From NCBI GenBank assembly GCA_023398495.1, contig JAEWSG010000179.1:1-62205 (forward strand): 62,205 nucleotides of DNA, read 5' to 3'. The translations under genes and the position numbers were made by a program. Position 1 is the stretch's first letter. Each line of letters begins with the position of its first letter. The stretch is from Bacillota bacterium (GTDB taxonomy: Bacteria; Bacillota; Clostridia; Acetivibrionales; Acetivibrionaceae). Under the pieces are notes generated by a model. It ran no database searches. It had not been told where the DNA came from and was given only the letters and a program-made list of their open reading frames with translations. Shown in pieces: positions 19,300 through 27,812 of this stretch.

Positions 19300-19327
19300 G
19301 TTCATTGTTTTAGGTTTATTCCCTACT

Positions 19328-19618
19328 TTATCCTTTTTTATCTAAATAACAGTTTATGCAGTACACTTCTCCATCAGTGCCATCCTCACAAACCTGTTTC
19401 ATTTCTTTGCCGCAACCTTTACAGTACACTGTCTTTATCACTTCATCCTTATTATCCTCAACGTAATGACAACACTCTGTAATATCACATTCTTCTCCTT
19501 CACACTTATTACATTTCTCTGAAGGGTACCCGAATTTGCAGACATATTCACTTTCGCCTGTATCTTCATTTATCTGTTGCTTCAAATTATAACAGCTGTT
19601 GCATATACATTCGCTCAT
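19328..19618 (-). CDS. Small cysteine-rich zinc-ribbon-like protein
   Basis: The 96-residue acidic protein has about fifteen cysteines in CxxC pairs (CICNSC, CNKCEGEEC, VYCKGCGKEM, YCINCYLDKKG), as in zinc-ribbon or metal-binding proteins. I do not recognise a named family. The upstream TTG at 19624 is in frame, but the ATG at 19618 has AAAGGAG 7 bases before it. It follows a SEC-C protein gene by 34 bp on the same strand, and the two are probably cotranscribed. Confidence 0.7.
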   Translation of the reverse strand: MSECICNSCYNLKQQINEDTGESEYVCKFGYPSEKCNKCEGEECDITECCHYVEDNKDEVIKTVYCKGCGKEMKQVCEDGTDGEVYCINCYLDKKG

Positions 19619-19651
19619 AAACAAACTCCTTTATTCCGAAATAGCCTCTGA

Positions 19652-20143
19652 CTAACCGCAGCACTTTTTGTATTTCTTACCGCTTCCACACGGACAAGGA
19701 TCATTTCTTCCTATCTTATTGCTTACAGCCATTTTGGATCTGTTAAAATCTTTTGTTATCTGGTCTCTCTTATCCTTTGGCAATACACCCTCCCATTGAG
19801 GAAGACCATATAACCACGCAGCCTTTGCTTCAAGCATATTGTAAAACAACTTCTCAAACTCGACTTCCAGTTTAATATCAAAATCTTCACTTAAACTATC
19901 CAAACTCACCTCATTGACAAGACTTGTGTTTATTCCATCCATAAAACCTGCAAACGTTGGTGCATCCATATCAAACTTCTGAGCCAACTCTGAGAGCTTT
20001 CCACTTATAATTTCATTATGCTTTTCCAAAATATACTCGTATACTTTCTTTTCCTTCTCTAAATATGTATTCCAAAACTCATTATACTCTTTTTCGGGTC
20101 TCTCCCTATCGGCAACTTCCTTCCACTGCTCAAACAAACTCAT
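19652..20143 (-). CDS. SEC-C motif protein
   Basis: The 163-residue, mostly helical protein ends in the SecA-type C-terminal zinc motif, GRNDPCPCGSGKKYKKCCG. The N-terminal helices (LFEQWKEVADRERPEKEYNE) are not from SecA. Stand-alone SEC-C proteins bind zinc and often ribosome- or secretion-related partners; no precise role can be given. GGAGAGGAAAAGT precedes the ATG. It probably forms a two-gene unit with the downstream Cys-rich protein. Confidence 0.82.
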   Translation of the reverse strand: MSLFEQWKEVADRERPEKEYNEFWNTYLEKEKKVYEYILEKHNEIISGKLSELAQKFDMDAPTFAGFMDGINTSLVNEVSLDSLSEDFDIKLEVEFEKLFYNMLEAKAAWLYGLPQWEGVLPKDKRDQITKDFNRSKMAVSNKIGRNDPCPCGSGKKYKKCCG

Positions 20144-20253
20144 ACTTTTCCTCTCCTTTATATTATTGCAACTATATCTTTGTGTTATTATTTAATAATC
20201 CCTAAAACAATTTTACATAAATTCAGCCATTTGTCAAATACGCGATGTAAAAA

Positions 20254-20452
20254 GAGTGAATTATATAAATGTGAAGAAAAATATTCCAGAAACTTAAGTT
20301 TCGCATTCTAGAGCCTGTAAATACTCCTCGGGGTCGAGCAAAACTCGCTTCGCTCAAACAATGCTCTCCCTTTCCTCGTCGTATTAACAGGCTCTACAAC
20401 TTGCTTCACAATGTTTCTTACATGTTTTTCTTCACTTAAAAAATATGCACCT
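20254..20452. mobile_element. Foldback MITE-like element, family A copy 2 (199 bp)
   Basis: This 199-bp element is flanked by an exact 9-bp direct repeat, ATGTAAAAA, at 20245-20253 and 20453-20461. Its outer ends are related inverted repeats, GAGTGAATTATATAAATGTG and, on the other strand, AGGTGCATATTTTTTAAGTG. The interior folds back on itself through TAGAGCCTGTAAATAC and GTATTAACAGGCTCTA with centre CTCGCTTCGCTCAAA. It is the inverted counterpart of 6602-6844 and the same length as 42681-42879. No coding frame is inside. It fills most of the gap between the SEC-C gene and truA. Confidence 0.85.
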
Positions 20453-20496
20453 ATGTAAAAATGGTCTTAAAAATGCACTATAACTGTTTGGAGCCA

Positions 20497-21234
20497 TTAA
20501 TATTCCACATCATAAAGAATCAAACCACTAGTAGGTGCTGTTGGACCTGCCGTAGTTCTATCCCTTTTTGCCAATATCTCCGGCATACTACTAGATTTTA
20601 TTCTGCCTACACCCACTTCAATTAACGTCCCTGCCATAATTCTGACCATATTATAGAGAAATCCGTTTCCATAAAATATGATATCCATAAGTTCATTTTT
20701 CTTCTCTATATCTACCGAAAACATTTCTCTTTCCTTTGATTTATTTTTGCTTTTTAACGATGAAAAACTCGAAAAATCATGTCTTCCTATAAAGTAGGCT
20801 GCTGCTTCCCTCATTAACCTGATATCTAAAGGCTCTGAAATATGGGTACAATGTTTTCTCATAAAAGGATTATGCCTCTTTGAATTCCAAATTCTGTACA
20901 AGTATTTTTTTCCTTTCACATGATGCCTCGAATGAAACATCATATCCACTTCATTAGCATTAGTAACAACAATATCTTCAGGCAGATACTTGTACAGGTA
21001 ATCTAAAATCGCATCCTCCGATAAATCACTTTTTGTGTGAAAGTTGGCGATCTGATTAAAAGCATGGACTCCTGCATCTGTTCTCCCTGACCCTATTAAT
21101 TCAATTTTTTCATTCGCCATCTGTCCAAGAACCTGCTCCAACTTACCCTGTATGGTTTTTTCAGAATCTCCAAGCCTTTGCCATCCTTTGTACTTGCTTC
21201 CATCGTATTGAATAACCAATTTAATATTTCTCAT
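20497..21234 (-). CDS. truA: tRNA pseudouridine(38-40) synthase
   Basis: TruA isomerises uridines 38-40 in the anticodon stem of many tRNAs. The catalytic Asp53 is in GSGRTDAGVHAFNQ. Other conserved blocks are IQYDGSKYKGWQR, RIWNSKRHNPFMRKH, FIGRHDFSSF and NGFLYNMVRIMAGTLIEVG. The protein has 245 residues, the usual size. GGAG lies 5 bases before the ATG. The gene stands alone between family A copy 2 and the terminator that follows icd. Confidence 0.95.
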   Translation of the reverse strand: MRNIKLVIQYDGSKYKGWQRLGDSEKTIQGKLEQVLGQMANEKIELIGSGRTDAGVHAFNQIANFHTKSDLSEDAILDYLYKYLPEDIVVTNANEVDMMFHSRHHVKGKKYLYRIWNSKRHNPFMRKHCTHISEPLDIRLMREAAAYFIGRHDFSSFSSLKSKNKSKEREMFSVDIEKKNELMDIIFYGNGFLYNMVRIMAGTLIEVGVGRIKSSSMPEILAKRDRTTAGPTAPTSGLILYDVEY

Positions 21235-21251
21235 TTTTTCTCCAATCTTTA

Positions 21252-21292
21252 TAAAAAAATTACAGCTCAGTATGGTATTATCCCTACTGAGC
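21252..21292 (-). terminator. Intrinsic terminator between icd and truA
   Basis: Read on the minus strand, GCTCAGTA (21285-21292) pairs with TACTGAGC (21265-21272), followed by TGTAATTTTTTT. It lies 139 bp after the icd stop and immediately before the truA RBS, so it probably insulates truA from icd. It could also act as an attenuator for truA. A second AT-rich hairpin lies closer to icd at about 21386-21420 (TTCTAAAAA with TTTTTAGAA). Confidence 0.6.
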
Positions 21293-21430
21293 CTTTAAAT
21301 TATGAGTTGAGATACAATATTGTGCAGCATAATGCTGCAATCAATATAGTGTTGCTAGACACAGCAAACATTGGAACAATATCTTCTAAAAATTTTGTAA
21401 AAAAACAATTTTTTTAGAAGAACAATCGTT

Positions 21431-22636
21431 TTACATAGCATCGTAAGTTTTCTTAATTTCCTTTAAGAAATCTTCAGTATTCACTATCTTTTTATTTTGT
21501 ACTTCAGATAACTGTGCTAAGTCCTTAGTCATAACACCGCTCTCTATTGTGTTAATAGAAGCAATCTCTAGCTTATCCGCAAAAGCTACAAGCTCTTTAT
21601 TACCATCGAGCTCACCGCGCTTTTTAAGTGCTCCGGTCCATGCAAATAGGGTTGCCATTGAGTTTGTAGAAGTTTCTTCACCCTTAAGGTGTTTGTAGTA
21701 GTGTCTTGTAACAGTACCATGTGCAGCTTCATATTCATATTTTCCGTCAGGAGAAACCAGTACTGAAGTCATCATTGCAAGACTTCCAAAAGCTGAGGCA
21801 ACCATATCGGACATAACATCTCCGTCATAGTTCTTGCATGCCCATACCATACCGCCTTCAGACCTCATTATCCTTGCTACCACGTCATCGATCAATGTAT
21901 AGAAGTATTCAATCCCGGCTGCTTCAAACTTGTCTTTATAGTCTGCGTCATAAATCTCCTGGAATATATCTTTAAACCTATGATCATAAATCTTTGAAAT
22001 GGTATCTTTTGTTGAAAACCAGAGATCCTGCTTCTGGTCTAGTGCATAGTTAAAACAAGCCCGTGCAAAGCTCATTATGGATTCATCAGTGTTGTGCATT
22101 CCAAGAATCACACCAGGACCCTTAAATTCATGTATAGTATCTCTTGAAACTTCTCCATTCGAAGAAGTAAATACTATTTCTGCCTTACCTGCTTCCTTAA
22201 CCTGATATTCAACATCCTTATAGATATCACCATAAGCATGCCTTGCAAGAGTTATTGGCTTTTTCCAGCCCGAAACAAAGGGTTTGATACTATCAACCAC
22301 TATTGGTGCACGGAAAACAGTTCCGTCTAAAAGAGCTCTGATAGTACCATTAGGACTCTTCCACATCTTTTTTAATTTGTATTCTTCCAACCTCTGAGCA
22401 TTTGGTGTAATTGTAGCACACTTAACACCCACTCCATATTTCTTGATTGCTACCGCTGAATCAATTGTAACCTGATCATCGGTTTTGTCCCTGTTTTCCA
22501 GGCCTAAATCGTAGTACTCGGTGTTAAGCTCGACATAAGGCTCAAGTAAAATGTCCTTTATCATTTTCCACATAATTCTGGTCATTTCATCTCCGTCTAT
22601 TTCAACTAACGGAACTGCCATTTTAATTTTACTCAT
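21431..22636 (-). CDS. icd: NADP-dependent isocitrate dehydrogenase
   Basis: The enzyme oxidatively decarboxylates isocitrate to 2-oxoglutarate, supplying glutamate synthesis. The 401-residue sequence is of the homodimeric, eukaryote-like subfamily: VEIDGDEMTRIMWKMIKD, TITPNAQRLEEYKLKKMWKS PNGTIR, YKDVEYQV, IDDVVARIMRSEGGMVWACK, NYDGDVMSD and the NADP-site EAAHGTVTRHYYKHLKGEET. AAAGGAGTAATTAAT precedes the ATG. It appears monocistronic. Confidence 0.95.
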   Translation of the reverse strand: MSKIKMAVPLVEIDGDEMTRIMWKMIKDILLEPYVELNTEYYDLGLENRDKTDDQVTIDSAVAIKKYGVGVKCATITPNAQRLEEYKLKKMWKSPNGTIRALLDGTVFRAPIVVDSIKPFVSGWKKPITLARHAYGDIYKDVEYQVKEAGKAEIVFTSSNGEVSRDTIHEFKGPGVILGMHNTDESIMSFARACFNYALDQKQDLWFSTKDTISKIYDHRFKDIFQEIYDADYKDKFEAAGIEYFYTLIDDVVARIMRSEGGMVWACKNYDGDVMSDMVASAFGSLAMMTSVLVSPDGKYEYEAAHGTVTRHYYKHLKGEETSTNSMATLFAWTGALKKRGELDGNKELVAFADKLEIASINTIESGVMTKDLAQLSEVQNKKIVNTEDFLKEIKKTYDAM

Positions 22637-22880
22637 ATTAATTACTCCTTTTTATAATAATTAAGCTACTAGAATTCTCTTTGAATCTTTCAATAAAACT
22701 CTCTATTATTTTAAATTAAAACAGCCTTTTAATCAAGAAAGATTGATAAAAAATTATCCAAGTCTTTATTCCTATAAAGGTCCCATATATACTATTTATT
22801 ATTATGGTTCTTTTGTTCCATGGTAAATCAGCCTTCTCTCTGATAAAATATATTTAGGAGTCGTTTTTTATATTTTTATA

Positions 22881-24821
22881 ATGGTACTACACTTAAAAAA
22901 GGTGGTGGCTACCCTGTTTTCAAAATTGTTTCTATTCTTGCGTAATAAAGTTATTCCAAATATAAGATACCTTTTTTTAATATTGACGCCAAAATATTAT
23001 AAAACCGTGAAAACTTCCACGGTTAGAAAAGTAGCCATATTAATTATTCTCCTTATTGCTATTTTCACACTGTCTGCATCTCGAATACTAGATTATATGG
23101 CCGCCTCACAGAATAAAACCGAGATAACCTCCAACATAACCTACAAATCATTTATAGAATATGTAGAGCAAGACGATATATCCGCAATCTTTGATTATAA
23201 TCAGACTGATAAGAAGATTAAGGGAAAATTTAATAATGGTGAATTCTTTATAACCGACAACCCCGAATCTGAAGACCTGAAAAAATACCTTCTAGAGCGT
23301 GGTATATCCCTTAAAGAAAAACCTTTTACCCAAACTCTTTTTCAGTCAATTACAAAAATATTCCTGTCACTCTTTCCTCTTGTGCTGTCCATAGTCTTTA
23401 TAAGCCTGTTTATGGGTAGGATGATAAAGAAACAATACTCCGGCAATAAGGATTCAAAATTTTCAATAATAAAAAAGTGCGAAATAACTTTTGAGAACGT
23501 AGCAGGTAATGAAGAGGCAAAACAAAACATGATGGAGTTGGTGGATTTTCTGGTTTCCCCCGAGAAATTCAAGAAATTTGGAGTTGTTCCGCCAAAAGGT
23601 ACAGTACTGTTCGGTCCTCCCGGAACCGGCAAAACTCTTCTGGCCAAAGCACTTGCCGGCACTGCTGGCGTGCCGTTTATTGCTGTCTCCGGCTCTGATT
23701 TTGTTGAGAAATTTGTAGGAGTCGGTGCCTCTAGGATAAGGCAGTTGTTTGAATTTGCCCGCAAGTCAAGTCCATGTATTATTTTTATAGATGAAATCGA
23801 TGCCTTAGGCAAGAGAAGCAGCAGTGATGGCTCCGGTTCAGGAGATGAAAGAGACAGAACATTAAACCAGATTCTGGTGGAAATTGATGGTTTTTCCGGA
23901 AGTGAAGGTATAATAGTAATTGCAGCAACTAACAGGTTAGATATGCTAGACCCCGCACTTTTACGCTCAGGAAGGTTCGACAGACAGATACAGGTAGCTC
24001 TTCCTGATGTAGATGCACGCCTGTCCATTCTTGAACTTCACGCAAAGAATAAACCCATGGGCAACGATATAGATCTGAAGGAAATATCGAGAATGACCGT
24101 TTATATGTCTGGTGCAGATCTGGCAAATGTCATGAATGAAGCAGGTATTTATGCAGTAAGGAACAGGCACACCGCTATCACCATGAAGGATATTGATAAT
24201 GCCATAAGTAAAATACAGGCAGGTGAAGAAAAACGGAATAAAAAGAACATCACCTTGAAGGATAAAGAAATAACCGCCTATCATGAAGCTGGTCATGCAC
24301 TTATAGCCAAGCTCCTTTCCGGTGTCACCGTTTCAAAGGTAACTATAATTCCTACTACCAAAGGTGCAGGCGGTTACACACTTTATCTTCCCGATGAAAA
24401 AATGTTCTCAACTAAAAGAGATCTTCTAAATGACATTGCTATATTTTTGGGCGGAAGAGCTTCTGAAGAAATTATTTTCGGCGAAAATGAAGTTACAAAC
24501 GGAGCAAGCAATGACCTTAGAAAAGCAACTCAGATAGCCATGGACATGGTCAGAAACTATGGCATGAGTCAAACAGTCGGCTTGGTAAGTTTTCTTGATT
24601 CCAACAGTGGACATTCCGACGGCACAAGTATGAATGTTGTAGAAAAAGAAGTCAGAGAAATAATTGAAGAGGTTTTTAAGGAAACAAAGGAACTGTTAAA
24701 AAACAATTCCGATTGCCTCAAAAACATAGCCGCTCTTTTATTAGAGCGTGAAACCATTTTCAAAAAAGATATCGATAATATTGTAGAAACAACAATGTTT
24801 AAAAGAGATGCTAATATATAG
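22881..24821 (+). CDS. ftsH: FtsH-like membrane AAA+ zinc protease
   Basis: The 646-residue protein has an N-terminal extension of about 50 residues, a first membrane helix near 52-70, an external domain and a second helix near 165-187. An AAA+ ATPase domain follows (Walker A FGPPGTGKTLL, pore loop EKFVGVGASRIRQLF, Walker B CIIFIDEIDAL, SRH AATNRLDMLDPALL). The M41 peptidase has zinc motif YHEAGHALIA at about residue 467 and third ligand in NGASNDLRKA. It degrades membrane and regulatory proteins. It ends soon after the peptidase domain. The nearest Shine-Dalgarno (TAGGAG) is 20 bases from this ATG, so the true start may differ. It looks like a paralogue, not the main housekeeping copy. Confidence 0.9.
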   Translation: MVLHLKKVVATLFSKLFLFLRNKVIPNIRYLFLILTPKYYKTVKTSTVRKVAILIILLIAIFTLSASRILDYMAASQNKTEITSNITYKSFIEYVEQDDISAIFDYNQTDKKIKGKFNNGEFFITDNPESEDLKKYLLERGISLKEKPFTQTLFQSITKIFLSLFPLVLSIVFISLFMGRMIKKQYSGNKDSKFSIIKKCEITFENVAGNEEAKQNMMELVDFLVSPEKFKKFGVVPPKGTVLFGPPGTGKTLLAKALAGTAGVPFIAVSGSDFVEKFVGVGASRIRQLFEFARKSSPCIIFIDEIDALGKRSSSDGSGSGDERDRTLNQILVEIDGFSGSEGIIVIAATNRLDMLDPALLRSGRFDRQIQVALPDVDARLSILELHAKNKPMGNDIDLKEISRMTVYMSGADLANVMNEAGIYAVRNRHTAITMKDIDNAISKIQAGEEKRNKKNITLKDKEITAYHEAGHALIAKLLSGVTVSKVTIIPTTKGAGGYTLYLPDEKMFSTKRDLLNDIAIFLGGRASEEIIFGENEVTNGASNDLRKATQIAMDMVRNYGMSQTVGLVSFLDSNSGHSDGTSMNVVEKEVREIIEEVFKETKELLKNNSDCLKNIAALLLERETIFKKDIDNIVETTMFKRDANI

Positions 24822-24846
24822 GACTTGCACAAAAGCGAAATATCAC

Positions 24847-26178
24847 CTATCGGCAAACCACACTAGTATTTCCTTCAAGCCAGTCAATAAATTGTCTTGC
24901 AGTCCTTGGAGAGCGTCCATTATACCACATTTCCCATTTAAGGGCTTCTCTTACAAGCTTATCCCGGTCATAACAAATTCCCCTTTTAGCGGCTATTCCC
25001 TCAACTATCTCCAAAAACCGGTTCTTGTCCGGTGAAGAAAATACTATTGTAATTCCAAATCTATCTGCAAGAGAAAGTTTTTCCTGGATTGTGTCCTGAG
25101 ATCTGATCTCATCGTCTGCATTTCCCGATTGAAGCCCTAATCTGTCACTGAACTTCTCTTTTATCAGATGCCTCCTGTTGGAAGTAGCATAAATGACAAC
25201 ATTTAAAGGCCTGCTTTGAAGCCCCCCTTCAAGTACTGCTTTAAGGCTTGTATAACTCTCTTCTTCATCTTCAAAAGCAAGGTCATCTATGAAGATTATG
25301 AATTTTTGTTTCCTGTCCTTTAGCTGTGCAATTATTTTAGGAAAATCGGCTAAATTATTCTTAGGTACTTCAACAATCCTAAGTCCTTTTTTCCAGTATT
25401 CATTTACAAGTGCTTTTACTGTTGATGATTTGCCCGTTCCCCTGTCGCCATATAGAAGCATATTATTGGCGGAATACCCTTTTAAAAACTGCTCGGTATT
25501 ATTAATAATCTCACTCCGCTCGGTCTCATAACCTATAAAATCTGAAAGCATTACAGGGTCTGGTGTGTCAATCCCTTTCAAGCTCCCAAACTCCCCTTCC
25601 TTTTCCCATTTAAAAGCACGATAGCGTGAAAATATACCTGTTCCATTAGTTTTGTAAAAATCAGAAAGCTCCCTTATATATCTGTTCCAGATATCGTTTT
25701 CATAAAATAATTCTTTTAACGTACTTGTATGCCCCTCAGGTTGACCATTGTTCCAATCAGGTAATGAATTTACAACTGTGGCCTCATAGCTTGAAGTACA
25801 AAGATATTGAAGTGCATATTCCTTGAATATGTCGGAGGATACCTTGGAAATCTCCTCCAAGTTCCTTAAGTCGTTTGAAGCAGCTTTAACAAGCATAATA
25901 TTTATGCTTTCGTATTCCGTCCTCTCAGCGGCCCATGAAAACGGATTTTCATCGGTTATTATCAAGTCTATGATATATTCCCTTAAAGATACTTGCTGCT
26001 TCATGCTTACCAAATCAAAATATATCGAATTATAACGACTTACAAAACAATTTAAATCTATTTTTTCTGAAAATATTCTTTCCAAAAACAACTGCAAGCT
26101 TTTTAACAATTTGTCTTCCAATATAGTTCTGTAGACTGATATAGCGTTTAACTTAAGCCTCAATTCTTCCAATCTCAT
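24847..26178 (-). CDS. DUF815 AAA+ ATPase
   Basis: The 443-residue protein has a helical N-terminal half. The C-terminal AAA domain carries Walker A LLYGDRGTGKSSTVKALVNE, Walker B KFIIFIDDLAFEDEEESY, the sensor-like VVIYATSNRRHLIKEKFSDR and a closing SPRTARQFIDWLEG. This is the DUF815 family, whose role is unknown. The start is 26178 because GGAGGTAGTTGCA sits directly upstream; the open frame continues 36 codons further. It converges on ftsH with 25 bp between stops. Confidence 0.85.
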   Translation of the reverse strand: MRLEELRLKLNAISVYRTILEDKLLKSLQLFLERIFSEKIDLNCFVSRYNSIYFDLVSMKQQVSLREYIIDLIITDENPFSWAAERTEYESINIMLVKAASNDLRNLEEISKVSSDIFKEYALQYLCTSSYEATVVNSLPDWNNGQPEGHTSTLKELFYENDIWNRYIRELSDFYKTNGTGIFSRYRAFKWEKEGEFGSLKGIDTPDPVMLSDFIGYETERSEIINNTEQFLKGYSANNMLLYGDRGTGKSSTVKALVNEYWKKGLRIVEVPKNNLADFPKIIAQLKDRKQKFIIFIDDLAFEDEEESYTSLKAVLEGGLQSRPLNVVIYATSNRRHLIKEKFSDRLGLQSGNADDEIRSQDTIQEKLSLADRFGITIVFSSPDKNRFLEIVEGIAAKRGICYDRDKLVREALKWEMWYNGRSPRTARQFIDWLEGNTSVVCR

Positions 26179-26515
26179 TGCAACTACCTCCAAAATAATT
26201 TGTGCACTTGGTTTATACATTTCTTTGCAAGATTTATACCCAAAATAATAACTACCGATTAAAACAAGAATTTCGGTTGCACGCACATTTCATGTCTATT
26301 AATTCTATACTAAATCCATAGTTTATGCAATTGCAGCCAATTTTTTAATTTTTTAGGGTACCATGTAATAAATATGAAGGAAGATATGCACCTCAATTTT
26401 TTTATTTTGTATTATATTGAAATAACTTATGGTAAAATGGGAATGTAAAAAATACCAAAAATCCTTATGAATGAATTTGGACTTGAAGACTTGATATGCA
26501 AACTTGAAAGCATTG

Positions 26516-26588
26516 GAACCAGTGCGTTTGAACATAATTTGTTTCTAGAAATTAATTATGCAAAATGCACATCCTATGTTTTTTGCTG
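26516..26588. repeat. Palindromic dispersed repeat, family D copy 1
   Basis: About 70 bp here match 55356-55424 in reverse complement with few differences. The core is a near-palindrome around TTTCTAGAAA flanked by AAAATGCACATCCTATG. It lies in the leader just upstream of the lipoprotein start at 26613. The overlapping upstream open frame at 26565 falls inside the repeat and is unlikely to be translated. Confidence 0.6.
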
Positions 26589-26612
26589 ATTAAATTGGAG
26601 GTTGATAAATAT

Positions 26613-27695
26613 ATGGGCAATTCATATTGGTTTGATAAATGTATTCTACTAGTGTTTTTGGTTGCAACTCTTTTTAGTATGGTTTCGTGTCAGAAGAACG
26701 ATAGGGAAATAACAAGCAACGCAACTACTAAAACACCAAATAATATTTCACAAGAGAAAACGGGAAAAGAATTTGACTGGAAACAAGGCGTAAAAGTTAA
26801 TGACGTTTTAGATTATTTAGATATTCCTAATGAAGAAAGATTGAAAAGCGAAAGTGAAGCTATAAATGCAGTGTTTGACGAGGGAGATACAATATGGTTT
26901 CAAACTGAAAAAAGCTGTTATAAAGCATCAATGGGAACCAAACAGCTTGAAGTTTATGATGTTAGTCCTAGATATGTATTTGATAGGCAATTTAGCATGA
27001 TTCACAGTTTTAAATTTGTTGATACTTCCGTAAATAAAGAAATTCTGGTTACTGAAAAAGTCAACTTAAAGGAATATAATACTCAGAACATAGATGTTCC
27101 AATGGTTGACTTTTGCAAGAATAAAGTTTTAATATACCTTTATGCAGGAAGTAATGAAAAGACAAAATGGGGGTCATATTTAGAAAACTCTTTTCCTACC
27201 TACTTGGTTTTTGATTTGCAAAGTTATTCTTATGAACTTATAAAATTATCTGAGCTTGTTTATGATGAAAGCAACGTTGATTCAAGTGCTTCAGCAGTTT
27301 TAATAGATGTAGATAAAATATTGATAGCTTATAGGTATAAAACAGACAAATGCAAAGCAATGGTTTATAATTTCAACACTAAGGAATTTATTAGTGAGTA
27401 TGAAATTGATCCTAATTCTAGCCTAGCAAGAGGATCCCACGCAAATAGTATTGTGTCCCCGAATGGTAAGTATATCCTTTATAATGGTGGAGGGCAAACA
27501 CCAACAGAATTGTATTTGTACAACTTGGATAACAATAACGAATATGCAATAGTAAAGGATACTGAAACAAACTCCCAGCTTTATACTTTTTACAATTGGG
27601 ATGATGAAGATGATTTTTTCTACGGAGTAATGGGTACTGATATTAAAGAAAATACTTTTTACTCAAAAAAAGCCAGTGAAATTGTTTCAAAATAA
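26613..27695 (+). CDS. Secreted lipoprotein, possible beta-propeller
   Basis: The N-terminus is a lipoprotein signal with lipobox FSMVSC, so the mature protein of about 335 residues should be anchored to the outer face of the membrane. The rest is beta-rich with repeated strand patterns (VSPNGKYILYNGGG, TELYLYNLDNNNEYAIVKD, LIAYRYKTDKCKAMVYNF), suggesting a WD40/TolB-like propeller. No named family is recognised. The start at 26613 has GGAGG 11 bases upstream; the frame runs back to 26565 through repeat family D. It ends before a very strong terminator. Confidence 0.75.
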   Translation: MGNSYWFDKCILLVFLVATLFSMVSCQKNDREITSNATTKTPNNISQEKTGKEFDWKQGVKVNDVLDYLDIPNEERLKSESEAINAVFDEGDTIWFQTEKSCYKASMGTKQLEVYDVSPRYVFDRQFSMIHSFKFVDTSVNKEILVTEKVNLKEYNTQNIDVPMVDFCKNKVLIYLYAGSNEKTKWGSYLENSFPTYLVFDLQSYSYELIKLSELVYDESNVDSSASAVLIDVDKILIAYRYKTDKCKAMVYNFNTKEFISEYEIDPNSSLARGSHANSIVSPNGKYILYNGGGQTPTELYLYNLDNNNEYAIVKDTETNSQLYTFYNWDDEDDFFYGVMGTDIKENTFYSKKASEIVSK

Positions 27696-27739
27696 ATACC
27701 ATCTATTACAAATATAGCTGATTTTATGACTTTTTAATA

Positions 27740-27795
27740 AACGATACAACTTTCCCATAACTGCTATGGGAAAGTTGTATCGTTATTTTTAAAAA
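27740..27795. terminator. Strong bidirectional terminator
   Basis: A perfect 20-bp stem (27740-27759 with 27765-27784, outer end AACGATACAACTTTCCCATA) has a 5-base loop and is followed by TATTTTTAA. On the minus strand it is followed by a looser T-rich stretch, so it probably also ends glgA transcription. Confidence 0.85.
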
Positions 27796-27812
27796 CCCGG
27801 ATATTACTCTTT

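Noticed and set aside
23342..24028. 228-codon minus-strand frame
   Set aside because: It is a shadow of the ftsH ATPase domain; the Ser/Pro-rich translation is typical of antisense frames.
26468..26590. A 40-codon frame starting MNEFGLEDL upstream of the lipoprotein gene
   Set aside because: It has no ribosome-binding site and its second half is repeat D, which occurs elsewhere in a non-coding setting.
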